This document shows, piece by piece, positions 1 to 12,099 of a DNA stretch of 64,000 nucleotides. Under the pieces are notes generated by a model that saw only the letters and a list, made by a program, of their open reading frames with translations, did no database searches and was not told the origin of the DNA. Both the position numbers and the translations under genes were made by a program. The stretch's first letter is position 1. Every line of letters starts with the position of its first letter. Source of the DNA: Elephas maximus indicus (taxonomy: Eukaryota; Chordata; Mammalia; Proboscidea; Elephantidae); assembly GCF_024166365.1 (NCBI RefSeq), contig NC_064842.1, forward strand, positions 21,423,001-21,487,000. Reading direction: 5' to 3'.

Positions 1-1880
1 CAGTTTTCTTTCTTTCTTTTTTTTTTTTTTTTAAGGGATATTAGTCTGTAGTTTTCAAAAACAAAATACTTTTGTCTGGTTTTGGTATCAGGGTAATGCT
101 GACCTTGTAAAATAAGTTGGAAAATGTTCCTTCTCCTAATTTCTGGAAGAGATTATGTTTAATTGGTATATTTTTCCCTTAAATGTTCAGTAAATTCTGC
201 TTATGAAGCCAGCTGGGCCTGGAATTTTCTCTGTTAGTGTGTTTTAAACCACAAATTTACCAGAAAATTAAAATTAAAAATATATATAATACTATTCAGG
301 TAATTTATTTCTTTTCTAGTGAATTTTAGTAGTTTTTATCTTTCAAGGAATTGATCCATTTCATCTAAGTTGCTAAATTTATGGGCACAGAGTTATTTGT
401 AGTATTTCCTTATTTTCCTTTAAATTTCTTTTTTATTAAAAAATTAAAATGTCCTCTTTTTTTATCCCAAATATTTGGGGGTTTTCCATATATTTTTCTG
501 CTATTAAGATCTATAATTCTGTGCTGGTCTGAGATCAACTTTGTATGATTTATATTCTTTTTAATTTTCTTGAGGTTTATGACCCAGAACATGGTCTATC
601 TGGGTGAACGTTCCATGTGTACTTGAAAAGAATATGTATTTACTCTTGCTGTATGGTAGATTGTTCTATAAATGTCAACTAGATCAAGCTGGTTGATGAT
701 GTTGTTCAAATCTTTTCTATCCTTACTGATTTTGTATCAATTTGTTCTATCAGTTACTCAGAGAGGTGTGAAGTCTTCAGCTATAATTGTGGGCTTGTCT
801 ATTTCTACTTTCAGTCCTATCAGTTTTTGCTTTACATATTTTCATGCTCTGTTGTTAAAGATGCATTTACATTTATAATTGATACATCTGCTTAGCAAAT
901 TGACCCTTTTATTATTATGTAACACCCCTTTTTTTCTTGGTAATATTTCTTGGTCTGAAATGTACTTTTTCTAATATTACTATAGCTACTCCAACTTTAT
1001 TTTATTAGTGTTTGTATGGTATATATTTTCCCGCCCTTTTACTTTTAACCTATCTATGCCTTTATACTTAAAGTGAATTTCTTGTATACAGTATACGGCT
1101 GAGTCATACTTTTTTTTTAATCCAATATGATAAACTGTGTCTTTTAATTGGTGTGCTTAGACTATTTATACTTAATGTGATTATTATGTAGTTGAATTAA
1201 ACTCTACCATCTTGCTAGATTTTTTTATATTTGTGCCATCTGATCTTTTATATTTTTTCCCTTTTTCTACCTTCTTTTTTGGGGGAGGGTTAAGCATTTA
1301 TTATAATTACATTTAAAATAAGAGGGAGTATTATTTATACTTCTTTTCAAAGATTTTCAGTGGTTTCTATAGAGTTTATGATATACATCTTTAATTAATA
1401 AGACTCTACTTTCAAATATTTTTGTACTGCTTCTAGTCCATGTGTAGTTTAAGGACCTTACAACAGTATATTCCCAATTTCTTGCTCCCATCTGTGCTAT
1501 TGTTGTCATATATTTTGCTTTTATATATGGTATAAAAACACATTGCTACTATTTTTGCTTTAGATAGTTATCTTTTGGAGAAATTAAACATATGAAGAAT
1601 GAATTTTATTATTTTTACCTTGATTTATTCCATTTGTGACACTTTTATTTCTTTATATAGATCCAAATTTCATGGGGTCACCCTGACCATAACCCTTCTG
1701 TCTTAGGAACTTCTTTTAATGTGTGTGTGTGCATGTGTGTGAGTGTGCATGTGTGTGTGTGTGTGGAGCTGATCTGAGGGCAATGAATTTTCTCAGTTTT
1801 TGTCTGAGGAAAATATTTCTCTTACAATTTTTTGTTCAAACCAGTTTTAATGTCTGCTTAAATCAAACAATGAAAAGTAA
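1..1880 (-). mobile_element. Old L1 fragment, antisense (ORF2 RT/EN part into 5' part)
   Basis: Read on the minus strand, this carries L1 ORF2-derived sequence. Bases 1-240 resemble the reverse-transcriptase region; about 600-1,120 resemble the endonuclease region; 1,140-1,880 look like the ORF1 / 5' portion of old mammalian L1. No frame stays open beyond short stretches. The element is heavily mutated, AT-rich and probably L1M-age. It seems to continue at 2,825-3,200 after an interruption. Subfamily is not determined. Confidence 0.75.
1721..1766. repeat. (GT)n microsatellite
   Basis: An imperfect GT/TG dinucleotide run lies inside the antisense L1, with a few GC or GA interruptions. Confidence 0.85.
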
Positions 1881-2157
1881 GTTTCAAAGAATTTTTCTTT
1901 GTTCTCCTGAATACTTGCATACGAATCAAACTTTACACCTCAAACCATACTTTCCCACAGACATGTTATAAAACTAAGGGCATATTTCCATAAGAAATAG
2001 CTGTCAAAAGGATGAGCTTAAAACTTCTTCAGGGGCAAAATTAAGATGGAATCTAGGCAGAGAGTGTGCTCTGTATTGTAGCATTCCCAGTAGCACCCCA
2101 TGCTATGTATGGGAACACAGAGTCATTCTCTGAAGATTTTAGCCCTAGAAGGGGCTT

Positions 2158-2484
2158 TTTTAAAAAATAATTTATTTAATTTTTGCTATTGCTGTTGTTG
2201 TTGAGGATAAGCACAGCAAAACACAGACCAATTCAACAGTTTCTACAAGGACATTTCAGTGACATTCATTATATTTTTGAATTAGGCAACCATTCTCACT
2301 CTCCTTTTCTGTGTTGTTCTTTCCTAATTAACATAAATTCACTGCTCCCTAAAGCTCCTATCTAATCCTTTGAGTTGTTTTCAATTTGATCCCATGTAAA
2401 TAGATCTTAAAAGAGCATAATGCTCAACACAGATATTCTTTACTAGTTAAGCTAAACTATTGTTTGGTTTTAAGAAGATTTCAG
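2158..2484 (-). mobile_element. Afrotherian L1 3'-end fragment, antisense, with target-site duplication
   Basis: The fragment starts with a T-run (the poly(A) tail on the minus strand) and is clearly homologous to the segment at 14,095-14,400. It is flanked by a 16-bp imperfect duplication, 2,142-2,157 and 2,485-2,500 (about two mismatches), as expected for an L1 insertion. It is strongly 5'-truncated. Confidence 0.7.
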
Positions 2485-2500
2485 GGCCTAGAAGGGACTT

Positions 2501-2824
2501 TAAAGACCAACCTGTCAGATGCTAACTTAGTTTAAATACAGGAGATTTGAAAAATCACAATTCTAAGGGCCATAGCAATGTAGATAAGAAACTGGTTCAC
2601 TACACTGTAAGTCCAGCCAAATATCTGTCTCCAAAAATAATTAGTTAACAAAGAAAATCTTTTGGAATATCAAGTAGCAAGCTCTGAGCAACTACAGCTC
2701 TGGTCACTTCCATTAACAAAGACAACCAAAATCTGACAACATCCTTACTTGTGTTTCAACCTCAAATAATTGACAGAAAATTCAAATGTTCTTTGACCCA
2801 CTTGTGATTGCAACTCCATTTACA
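2501..2824. other. No recognised feature
   Basis: AT-rich sequence between the L1 3' end and the resumed old L1. I see no coding potential and no repeat that I can name. Confidence 0.4.
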
Positions 2825-3200
2825 TCTCTTCTCTCCTCTTTGGGTAGCTCCCACTCCTTTATTTTTGAAAGCTATTTTCTCTGCATGTAGAATTCTGGGT
2901 TAAAAGTCCCCCCCCCACCCCCTTTTAGTGCTTTAAAGATGTCACTCCATTGTTTTGTGGTTTGCATTGTTTTGGACAAGGTCTGCTATAATTCTTGTCT
3001 TTGTTCCTTTCTATGCAATGTGCCTTTTTTCTCTGTCTTCAAAATTTTCTCGTTATCTTTGGTTTTTAGTACTTTAAATATAATGTGTGTAGGTGTTTTT
3101 CTTTTTAACAGATATTTATTTTCTTTGTGTTCTCTGGGGTTCTTGGGTCTCTGGTTTGTTGTCTGTTATTACTTTTACTTTTGTCAACAATTCTAGCTGA
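2825..3200 (-). mobile_element. Old L1 5' portion, antisense (continuation)
   Basis: It resembles, in antisense, the 5' (ORF1-proximal) part of old mammalian L1. It is probably the same copy as 1-1,880. A C-run (about 2,909-2,923) and drifted sequence indicate great age. Confidence 0.6.
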
Positions 3201-4477
3201 ATTCCTCTTACCAGCATCCAGCCGAGTCTGCCCCACATAAGTAAGTGTTCAGGTTCTGTGTCTCCTTGCAGACACCTGTCTCTTTCTATAGCTCAGATTA
3301 GCTGGTTGCCTTGAAACCTCAGATTCCTGATGGGCTTAGGAAAAGTCATGAACTTACAGTTTGTCAGGCTTCTTGTTTTGTTTTTATTGTAAGGTTGGGA
3401 ATGACATGCTCTCCAGCTCTCTACATCCCAAGCAGAACTTGGAAGTCCCCTAATCAATGAAACTAATTTTATGAAGAAAAAATTAAGACAATGGGCTATG
3501 ACTATTACAGGTTTCATGAATATTACAATGTTCCCTATCTCCTATAAGCAACTGGCCTTGGAGAAATGAGAATGACTTATCGAAATCTTAGTAAGTGCTG
3601 GTCAAGACACTCCTTGTAAGGTTGAGGAACTGTCCTCCAGGTTTTAGTATATTTGGTTTCAATGGCCAATATATTGTCTGATTTCTTCCATAACTAGAAT
3701 ACAGGGTGATCCATCCAATGAGTAAAAATTACAGTGACATCTCATACCATTATCTCTAGTAATGAACTCACATAAGATTATAGCACAGATGGCCCCTAAC
3801 ATGCAGACAAATTATGTTTTATGATATAATTGGAATCATACTCTGCATACAGTTTCATATAGACTTTTTTCCACTTTATTTTCTTTGGTATTTAAATAGG
3901 AGGTTATGAGCAAACCAATATGCATTGCTCGTTTGCTGCTGTGTTAACCCAGAAATCTCCATCTCTGTGCTGTGTATTAAAAAAATACGCACACAGACAT
4001 ACACAAAGTACTTTCTTTTTCTTTACTGGGAGCAATGTTTAGGAAATCCGAACAAGATAATAAAGCAGAGCCTTACACTTTCATCAGTGAGGACCTTGGT
4101 TTCTTAAGCGAAATGCAAGTCATGCTTCTGCCACTTTGAATCTGCTTGATTTAAGAGATCAAATCAAAGCAAATATAAAAATATTGAGATGCATTTGGCC
4201 TGTACGTCAGTGTGTTCTAAAATGCCTAAGAATAACAACAGGTACTTATCATTAGTAGTGTTTTTTATTAAGATTTTCTCCATAAAAAATAAAACATTAG
4301 AGGCAAAGGATTTTTTTTCCTAATAAAGTTATTCTGTAAGAATATGCAGGACTTTTACCCTTCCTATCTGTTTTCTCTATAAGAGGTTTAAAAGAGTATA
4401 AAAAATGTTTTTTGAGTCTCTGTTGAAAGGTCATGAAATGGGTACAGATCTCAAATATTTTGCTGATTACCTCATTT
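3201..4477. other. Unassigned AT-rich sequence
   Basis: No open frame looks like a protein, and I recognise no RNA gene or family-level repeat. It may hold repeats too old to see by eye. Confidence 0.4.
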
Positions 4478-4552
4478 GTGAAATGAGAATAGTCGGACCA
4501 GGTGATCTCTGAGGTTCTTTTCTGCACTAAAATTCTGTGATTCTGCAGCTGA
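4478..4552 (+). mobile_element. MIR SINE fragment
   Basis: The central/3' MIR pattern (CCTCATTTGTGAAATGAG, then a GATCTCTGAGGTTC-like stretch) is recognisable and diverged. MIRs are ancient tRNA-derived SINEs shared by mammals. Confidence 0.65.
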
Positions 4553-5867
4553 AAAAATACAATTTTCAGAAAGTATATCCAAGGTTAATTTAATTTGTGG
4601 TGACCTTTATGATCTTTAGATTTTCCAAGTGATGTAATAGAACATGTTATTCTCTGGAGAAGAGAGGCATCACAAGGGTACAGGAGGTAGGAGCCTCAGT
4701 GTCTGGAGTGACCATCATTTATCTCCACATGGATGCAAACCTACCAATTGGGAGATCTTTGAGGTCCACTGGATCTGGCTGTTCAGGCCAACGTGACTAG
4801 AAATATCTCTCCCCATCCCTCCCCCATGGTCCGACCCTCCTTCACTACTCCATGGCCAGCCACCTTACATCAGGGAGTTCTCTGTTAGGCAGTTAATTTC
4901 ACTGGCAATCACAACAACAAAAACAGCAAGCAAGGACCAGTTATATGGCCCTGTCCTAAATAAAATTGGAAAGTCAGCTAAATCAGTTATTCTACCTTCA
5001 GGTACCCTCCCCTCCGGCTACTTTTCCCATCTTTATAATCTGGAACTGAGGACTGTCCTTCCAATCAAGCAAAAGTCTGGCAAGAACATCCTCATTATGT
5101 TATAAGGATCTTAGTGTACCATCTCTCACAAGATAATTATAGTTTAATTCAGATCTAATGGGAAGAGATAGACTCCAAAACAAACAAACGAGCCTCTAAT
5201 GCTGTGATTTCATAAATCAGTGCAGGGAAGGAGGGGCAGGGCTTCCAAGGGAACCTCATCATTTGAAGTAGGGAGACTGTATTTGACCTGCTTGCAGCTG
5301 GCTCTGCTCTTTGCATATAATCAAATGTACATTGCTTAGACTACTCACTACTTCCAAGTACTTTCTGATGTCTCGGAAGACTTCATGTAAGCCAGATGTA
5401 TTACTAAGCAGATGAACGCTCATGGATGGCATTTGGTCATCCTGGCTTAATATCTTTTCCCTGCTTTGAGCCATGTTTTAATGATCAACAATCATCTTCA
5501 ACCCTGGCAAAGAGGCAGATAAAATGGGCTTTAATAGCTGTTCTCATTATGTTGGGAACTGAACCCCATCCAAAACATAGCCACTCTGCTCCCAGGATAC
5601 CCCTTCCAGACAGAGCAGTCCTCTTAATCAAGGTTCTGAGTCCCGGCTGGTTGGAGGTGTGTGAAGTTCTTATTCACAGTTGAATATGAAGGGCTTTATC
5701 ATAATATAGAAATCCCAAAGCCTAACAATGAACCACGCCATCTCCCACTCTTAACCCATCTGGGTGAAACCAGAGAAGAATGAAATTTGATGTTAGTTGT
5801 CTGATGCAGACAGTTTGATATAAATAAAAAAATAATAACATTTTATTGGGAAACAAACAAAACAAAG
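4553..5867. other. Unassigned sequence
   Basis: Mixed-composition sequence without a supported gene. Short open frames on both strands have no recognisable motif. It could include intronic or intergenic host sequence. Confidence 0.4.
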
Positions 5868-6100
5868 TCATGAGGTTTGGAGCCAGAAATTAATGGTTTG
5901 AATTCAATCAATTTAGTGGTTATGTGGTCTCAAATAATTAACTTAATCTTTCAAATTTTTGTTTACTCACCATTTAAAATGGGAACAAGAGCTATATAAC
6001 ACTAGCAAATGGGATAATAATCACCTTGTATTGTGTTTGTGTGAATTAATGGAAACGAATAGAAAAATGGCTGATACTATGCCTGGTCTGACAGCAGAAG
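5868..6100 (+). mobile_element. MIR SINE, near full length
   Basis: The order of blocks fits MIR: 'gttTGGAGCCAGAAA' head, question-like 'GGTTTGAATTCAA' tRNA-derived part, core with a 'TTATGTGGTCTC' segment, a drifted 'TTTACTCACCATTTAAAATGGG' block and a 3' tail. It is highly diverged. Confidence 0.65.
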
Positions 6101-6135
6101 TCAGCTTCTTTTCCTTTCCCCTAATGTTTTTTGCA

Positions 6136-6322
6136 GGAGTCCCTGGATGCCACAGAGGTTAAACACTCAACTACTAGCCAAAATGTTGGTGGTTTGAACC
6201 CACCCAGAGGTGCCTTAGAAGACAGGTCTGGTGATTTGCTTCTGAAAACCCAATAGAGCAGCTCTACTCTGCACACTTGGACCCACCATGAGTTGGAATC
6301 AACTCGATAACAACTAACAATG
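6136..6322 (+). mobile_element. AfroSINE (type with extended middle)
   Basis: The tRNA-derived head (CCCTGGATGCCACAGAGGTTAA, box-B-like GGTTTGAACCCACC) is followed by a body and the RTE-like tail ATGAGTTGGAATCAACTCGA. It belongs to the variant with the 'TGATTTGCTTCTGAAAA' middle segment. Confidence 0.85.
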
Positions 6323-6422
6323 CTTTTGCCCCTTGCCTTTTTTCTTAAGACAGTATGAAACCACAGTTTTATCTTCCAGCAGACATCTTTTACAAGAAGT
6401 CTTTTAATGGATTAACGATATA

Positions 6423-6886
6423 CAGATAGTCCCCAACTTACAACAGGATTGCATTCTGCCTACTCCACCGTAAGTTGGTTCTGATATAAGTTAAATAACT
6501 TTTTTTTTTTTTTTTTTTAGTTTTCATTATTATTGCCTTTGATCCTTATCTGTCTTTGGGGGTTGCAAACATTGCATTTAAACTTACAAATATATTAATA
6601 CATAAATATGTAAAAAAATACACACAGTCATAAAAAAATGGACTGGGTTGGCATTTTGTCCGTTGAGATAATAACTCTACTTGTAGAAGGTTCTGGATCA
6701 TATGGATTATCCCTAGGAATGGGGATGGCTTTTCTAGTAGGAAAATTAGTGAGAATTGCCTATATGGTCCTTTTATACACTACAACATTGCATTAGTACA
6801 TATTACTAAGGATAAGATGTACAAAAAAAAAAATTGGTTGTTTGGTTTGTCATAACTCAAATACATTGTAAGTTGAGGACTACCTG
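6423..6886. mobile_element. Non-autonomous DNA transposon with TIRs and TA duplication
   Basis: A 464-bp element begins CAGATAGTCCCCAACTTACA and ends with the inverted counterpart (6,866-6,886); 19 of 21 terminal bases pair. It is flanked by TA at 6,421-6,422 and 6,887-6,888, the target duplication of Tc1/mariner/pogo (Tigger-like) transposons. There is no transposase frame, so it is a MITE-like derivative. The exact family is not recognised. Confidence 0.75.
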
Positions 6887-6889
6887 TAT

Positions 6890-7080
6890 TTGAAATTCTG
6901 TTCTGCATTTTCTCCCTGTTGATCAGAATTCTTTTACAGAACATTTAATCAAAGTGTTCAGTAATGGTAGCCAGGCACTATCCAGTTCTTTTGGTCTCAT
7001 TGCAAAGGAGGCAGTTGTTCATGGAGGCAACTAGCTAAACATTCCATTTCTTCCTCATATTCCTAACTCCCACTATGGGT
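6890..7080 (-). mobile_element. Afrotherian L1 3'-UTR fragment, antisense
   Basis: It is similar to 14,440-14,520 and the following bases of the antisense L1 3' end ('AATGGTAG..GGGCAC' and neighbouring blocks). It abuts the DNA transposon on the left and the RTE on the right. Confidence 0.5.
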
Positions 7081-7471
7081 CTGTCAGTTTGTCATACTGT
7101 GGTGGTTTGTGTGTTGCGGTGATACTGGAAGTTTTGCCACTGGTATTTCATATACCAGCAGGGTCACCGTTGGTGGACAAGTTTCAGCGGAGCTTCCAAA
7201 CTAAGACAGAGTAGGAAAAAGGACCTGGCAGTCTACTTAAAAAATTGGCCAGTGGAAACCTTAGTAGCATAACATTGTCTGATATAGTGCTGGAAGGTGA
7301 AAGTCTCAAAATAAGACTGGAGAAGAGCTATCTCCTCAAAGTAGAGTCAACCTTAATGATGTTGTTGGAGTAAAGCTTTCAGGACCTTCATTTGCTGATG
7401 TAGCATGACTCAAAATGAGAAGAAACAGCTGCAAACATCCATTACTAATCAGAATGTGGAATGTATGAAGT

Positions 7472-7841
7472 ATGAATCTAGAAAAATTGCAAGTAGTCAA
7501 AAATGAATTGGAACACATAAACATCAATATCCTAGGCATTAGTGAACTGAAATGGACTGGTATGGGACATTTGGAAACAATCATGTGGTCTACTATGCAG
7601 AGAATGACAAATCAAAGAGGAATGGCATGTGTTCATTGTCAAAAAGAACATTTCAAGATCAATCCTAAAGTACAATGCTGTCAGTGATAGGATACTATCC
7701 ATATACCTACAAGGAAGACCAGTTAATACAAATATTATTCAAATTTACACACCAAACACTAAGGTTAAAGATGAAGAAATTGAAGATTTTTACCAACTTC
7801 TGCAGTCTGAAATTGGTCAAAATGCAATCAAGATGCATTGA
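7472..7841 (+). pseudogene. RTE endonuclease domain remnant
   Basis: Two overlapping frames together give an APE-type endonuclease N-terminal part: 'NILGISELKWTGMG' (around the catalytic Glu region of RTE endonucleases), then 'LQGRPVNTNIIQIYTPNTK' in the next frame. The join requires a frameshift near 7,630-7,690. Further downstream (7,845-8,160) 'SDWNAKVGNKEDG' corresponds to the usual D-x-N motif, and stops follow. Family knowledge: this domain cuts the target strand before reverse transcription. It is inactive here. Confidence 0.8.
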
Positions 7842-8796
7842 TAATTACAAGTGATTGGAATGCAAAAGTTGGAAACAAAGAAGATGGATTGGTAGGTGGA
7901 AAATATGGCCTTGGTCATAGAAGCAACACCAGACATGGTACGATTGAATTTTGTAACCAACTTCTTGATTGCAAATACCTTTCTTCATCAGCATAAATGG
8001 TGACTATACACATGGACCTCACCAGATGGAATATACAAGAATCAAATCGGTGACATTTGTGAAAAAAGACGATGGAAAAGCTCAATATCAGTCAGAACAA
8101 GGCCCAAGGCCATCTGTGGAACAGACCATCAATTGCTCACATGTAAATTCAAGTTGAAGTTGAAGAAAATTAGAACAAGTCTACAAGAACCAAAGTACGA
8201 CCTTGAGGATGGCCCACCTGAATTTAGAGACCATCTCAAGAATAGATTTGTTGTATTGAACACTAATGACTGAAGACCAGAGGAGTTGTGGAATGACATC
8301 AAGGACATCACACATGAATAAAGCAAGAGATAATTAAAAAAGACAGAAAAGAAAGAAAAGACCAAACTGGATGTCAGAAGAGACTCTGAAAGTTGCTCTT
8401 GACCTTACAGTAGCTAAAGCAAAAGGAAGAAATGAAGTAAAAGACCTGAACAGAAGATTTCAAAGGATGGCTCAAGAAGACAAAGTAAAGTATTATATAA
8501 TGAAATGTGCAAAAACCTAGAGATAGAAAACCAAAAGAGAAGACATGCTTGGCATTTCTCAAGTTGAAAGAGCTGCAGAAAAAATTCAAGCCTTGATTTG
8601 CAATGTTGAAGGATTCTATAGGGAAAATATTAAGTGGCACACAGGAAGCACCAACAGAAGGTGGAAGGAATACACAGAGTCACTCTACCAAAAAGAATTG
8701 GTGGACGTTCAGCCATTTCAGGAAGTATCATATGATCAAGAACCAGTGGTACTGAAGGAGGAAGTCCAAGCTCACTGAAAGCATTGGAGAAAAACA

Positions 8797-8975
8797 AAAT
8801 AAAACAAAACACCAAACCCCCTGCCGACGAGTCGATTCCAACTCATAGTGACCTTATAAGACAGCGTAGAATTGCCTCATAGACTTTCCAAGGAGTGCCC
8901 GATGGATTTGAACTGCTGCCCTTTTGGTTAGCAGCCATAGCTCTTAACCTCTATGCCACTAGGGTTTCCTGGTTA
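8797..8975 (-). mobile_element. AfroSINE inserted in the RTE
   Basis: Minus-strand SINE: the tail is on the left, followed by ACGAGTCGATTCCAACTCAT, and the tRNA-like head is on the right (ending with AGGGTTTCC). RTE sequence AAAAACAA flanks both sides, probably the target-site duplication. The insertion postdates the RTE. Confidence 0.88.
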
Positions 8976-9499
8976 AAAACAAGGCTCCAGGAATTGATGG
9001 AACAACAGTTGAGGTGTTTCAACAAACAGAAGCACTCACTCGTCTCTGAAAAGAAATTTGGAAGACAGCTCCCTGGCCAATCAACTAGAAGAGATACATA
9101 TTTGTATCTATTCCAAAGAAAGGAGAGCCAACAGAATGCAGAAATTATTGAACAATATCATTAATATCACATGCAAGTAAAATTTTGCCGAAGATGTATC
9201 AAAAGCGATTACAACATTACATCAACAGGGAACTGCCAGAAATTCCAGCTAGATTCATAAGAGGACATGAAACAAGGGATATCATTGCTGTTGTCCGAAT
9301 GGATCGTGGCTGAAAACAGGGAATACCAGAAAGATGTTTACTGTGTTTTCCTGACTATGCAAAGGCATTCAACTGTGTGGATCACAACAAATCATGGATA
9401 ACACCGCGAAGAATGAGAGTTCCCGAACATTTAATAGTGCTCATGAGGAGCCTGTACATTGACCAAGAGACAGTTGTTTGAACAGAGCGAAGGAATGCT

Positions 9500-9943
9500 G
9501 TGTGGTTTAAAGTCAGGAAAGGTGTGCAACAGGGTTATATCATTTCACCATATTTATTCAATCTGTATGCAGAGCAAATAATCCGAGAAGCTGGACTATG
9601 TGAAGAACAGGGCATTAGGATTGGAGGAAGACTCATTAAGAAGCTTTGTTATGCAGATGACACAATCTTGCTTGCTGAAAGTGAAGAGGACTTAAAGCAC
9701 TTACTAATGAAGATCAAAGACCACAGCCTTCAGTATGGATTACTCCTCAGCATAACGAAAACAAAAATCCTAACAATTGGACCAATAAGCAACATCATGA
9801 TAAACAGAGAAAAGATTGAAGTTGTCAAGGATTTCATTTTGCTTGGATTCACAATCAACGTCCGTGGAAGCAGTTATCAAGACATCACACAAGGTATTGC
9901 ATTGGGCAAATCTGCTGCAAGAGATCTCTTTAAAGATCTTTAA
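9500..9943 (+). pseudogene. RTE reverse transcriptase remnant (147 codons open)
   Basis: The translated stretch contains RT motifs in order: 'GYIISPYLFNLYAE' (the QG..SP.LFN block, residues about 11-25), 'CYADDTILL' (the catalytic YADD box, about residues 50-58), and 'KTKILTIGP' further on. RTE RT copies the element RNA onto nicked chromosomal DNA. The start shown is only the first Met of the surviving open stretch; upstream RT motifs (9,300-9,480) are present but interrupted by stops. The remainder after residue 147 shifts frame. Confidence 0.88.
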
Positions 9944-10204
9944 AGTGAGAGTTCGTCTTACATACTTTGGATATGTTATCAGTAGGGACCAATCTCTGGA
10001 GAAGGACACCATGCTTGGCAAAATAGAGAGTCACTGAAAAAGTAGAAGACCCTCAGTGAGATGGATTGACACTGTGGCTGCAACAATGGGCTCAAACATA
10101 GCAATGATTCTGAGGATGGTGCGGGACTGGGCAGCACTTAGTTCTGTTGTAGGTAGGGTTCCTATGGGTCAGAACCTATTCAATGGTGCTTAACAACAGC
10201 AACA

Positions 10205-10345
10205 AAGATCCTTGAAACAATCCTATGGGCTAAATACTATTATTATCACCTTTCTTTACTTGAGGAAACTGAGACATACAGTAGGTAATTTGACCAAAGC
10301 TATAAAGCTAATAAGTGACAGAATCTGAATTGAACCCAGAAAATT
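10205..10345 (-). mobile_element. MIR SINE fragment, antisense
   Basis: The antisense MIR core is visible: 'TATTATTATCACC', 'GAGGAAACTGAGACA', then 'AGCTAATAAGTGACAGAATCTG' and 'TTGAACCCAG'. Confidence 0.8.
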
Positions 10346-10817
10346 TTAGCTCTTTACCGTGTTCTATCGCCTCCCTTTTTATAATCTGTCCCTATTATCA
10401 CTGGGAAAAGTTTTGCACTAGTCACATTTATAGAAAACTTGGGATAGACCTATCTCTGAATGACTTACTCATTTTTGTATGTGTGTCTCCTATTACCTAA
10501 TCCCTCTAGAATTTTGAACATCCACTCACAGTACACTGAAATAGCCAATATTGATAACTCCGGGGTTAATGTGTTTCTGCAGTGACAACACCTGTTTATT
10601 TTTTTCCCACCGTGCTGGCATACTGCTTTCCTCTTTTAGACCCTATTAAGTCAGCACTCCATACCAAACGATTTTCTCAAATTGACCTGGCCCTTCTGAT
10701 AAACCTAGCAGGTCTTTTTAAGTGTGTATTTCTCAACCTCAACTAGCAGGGAGTGAAAAGCTGCTTATTTCCTCTTCTCTCAATGTCCTGTATGGGCATT
10801 CACCACCAAAAAGGCTT
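10346..10817. other. Unassigned sequence
   Basis: No gene or nameable repeat is seen. Short open frames show no domain motif. Confidence 0.4.
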
Positions 10818-11481
10818 ATCTAGTGCTGCTATAACAAATACCACAGGTGAATGGCTTTAACAAACAGAAATTAATCCTCTCATAGTTTAGGAAGCTGAAG
10901 TTCAAAATCAGGGTGCCAGCTCTGGGGGAAGGCTTTCTCTCTCTGACAGCTCTTGGGGAATATACTTGTTTCCTTTCAAAATCTGTGGGCCTTGGTGTTC
11001 CATAGAGATCTCCATGGATCTTGCATCAATCTTTGCCTGGGCCTAGGAGGATGTCAGAGCAGGGATCCCAGGTTCAAAGGATGCACTCTGCTCCTGGCTC
11101 TTCTTTCTTGATGGTATTCAGGTCCCTCTCTTTCTGCTCACTTCTCTCTCCTTTTATCTCTTGTAAGATAAAAGGTAATGCAGGCCGCAGCCCAGGGAAA
11201 CTCCTCTTACATCCTTATATTGGATCAGGGCTATGACCTGAGTAAGGGTGGTGCATCCCACCTTAAACCTGAGTTATTAACATAATAAACATAATCCAGT
11301 CCTCATTAACACAACCTAATCTTGTCTTATTAACACAATAGAGGTCAGGATTTACAACACATAAAATAGAAGATAACTAACTACATCAGATCATAAAATT
11401 GAGGACAACCACACAATACTGGGAATCATAGCTTAGCTAGGTTGACACATATTTTGGGGGAACACAATTCAATTCTTGACA
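10818..11481 (-). mobile_element. MaLR/ERVL-type solo LTR, antisense
   Basis: The left end (GCTGCTATAACAAATACCAC) is the reverse of the LTR 3' end seen at 26,564-27,049 and 44,000-44,511. The right end is the reverse of the shared 5' end (GAATTGAATTGTG). It is about 660 bp, longer than the other copies through middle sequence. No internal retroviral genes are next to it, so it is a solo LTR. It resembles MLT1/MaLR LTRs but is probably an afrotherian subfamily. Confidence 0.7.
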
Positions 11482-11984
11482 CCTGGTAAAGGTTTCATGA
11501 CATCTGATTACAGAGGGAGGAAATTGCTTCATTTGTCCCTGTCAACAGAATTCCTGGCCAGACACAATTCCAATGCCCACCTGAGGTATTTTGACTCTGG
11601 TGTCATACTCTTAGGTGGCGTTTTCAGTGGTAATTGTTGCCTTCAATTGGGGTGTCTGGGTGAGTCATTTAATATTTTTCTCATCTAGGGAAATTTGGTC
11701 AGCTTCCTTAGCCTTCCTAGGTATTGCTTTGAATTTTCTGTCTCCAGTCCTAAAGAAATGTGTGTGCTGTAATAGTCAATGGGTTTATTTCCATTGAAAT
11801 TTACCAACTTGGGTTTGCCATGGAACCCCATGAGCCAGTCAGCAAGTTTGTTAGTGTCCCTCTCAAGTCCCATGTCTTTCAGTGTCTTCCTTACTACCTG
11901 TATACTTAAGGATCACACCCTTTTATGGGCATTCTCATATTTGTTACCTCATAAAAAAAAAACAAATGCCTTTCTTTGGACAGA
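11482..11984. other. Unassigned sequence
   Basis: No recognisable coding sequence or repeat family. Confidence 0.4.
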
Positions 11985-12095
11985 CTATTTCAGAATCACC
12001 TCCGCCACTTGTGAAAAGTATAGATCATCAAAAGTATAGATCATCAGTTTAGCCTAAGAATCCATATTTTCAGTACACTCTCCAGGTGAGTTAAG
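11985..12095. mobile_element. MER5-like hAT MITE fragment (tentative), with 16-bp tandem duplication
   Basis: 'CAGAATCACCT' at the left and 'CTCCAGGTGAG' at the right resemble the ends and core of MER5-type elements. Inside, a 16-bp unit (AAAAGTATAGATCATC) occurs twice in direct tandem at 12,014-12,029 and 12,030-12,045. The family call is weak; the tandem duplication is certain. Confidence 0.4.
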
Positions 12096-12099
12096 CATA

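Larger units (their letters stand above)
7083..10200 (+). mobile_element. RTE (BovB-like) LINE, near full length, decayed
   Basis: This is a roughly 3-kb non-LTR retrotransposon with a short 5' region (7,083-7,470), an APE-like endonuclease region, a linker, a reverse transcriptase, and a 3' region ending in the AfroSINE-like tail near 10,150-10,190. In an intact copy one protein nicks DNA and reverse-transcribes the element RNA at the target. Here the frame is broken by many stops and frameshifts, and an AfroSINE sits inside (8,797-8,975). The longest remnants are listed separately. The 5' end matches the start of the deleted copy at 58,015, so this copy is close to full length. It cannot be active. 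Confidence 0.9.

Noticed and set aside
10818-11481. Endogenous retrovirus with genes
   Set aside because: Only LTR sequence is present at each LTR site; no gag, pol or env remnants were seen next to any of them.
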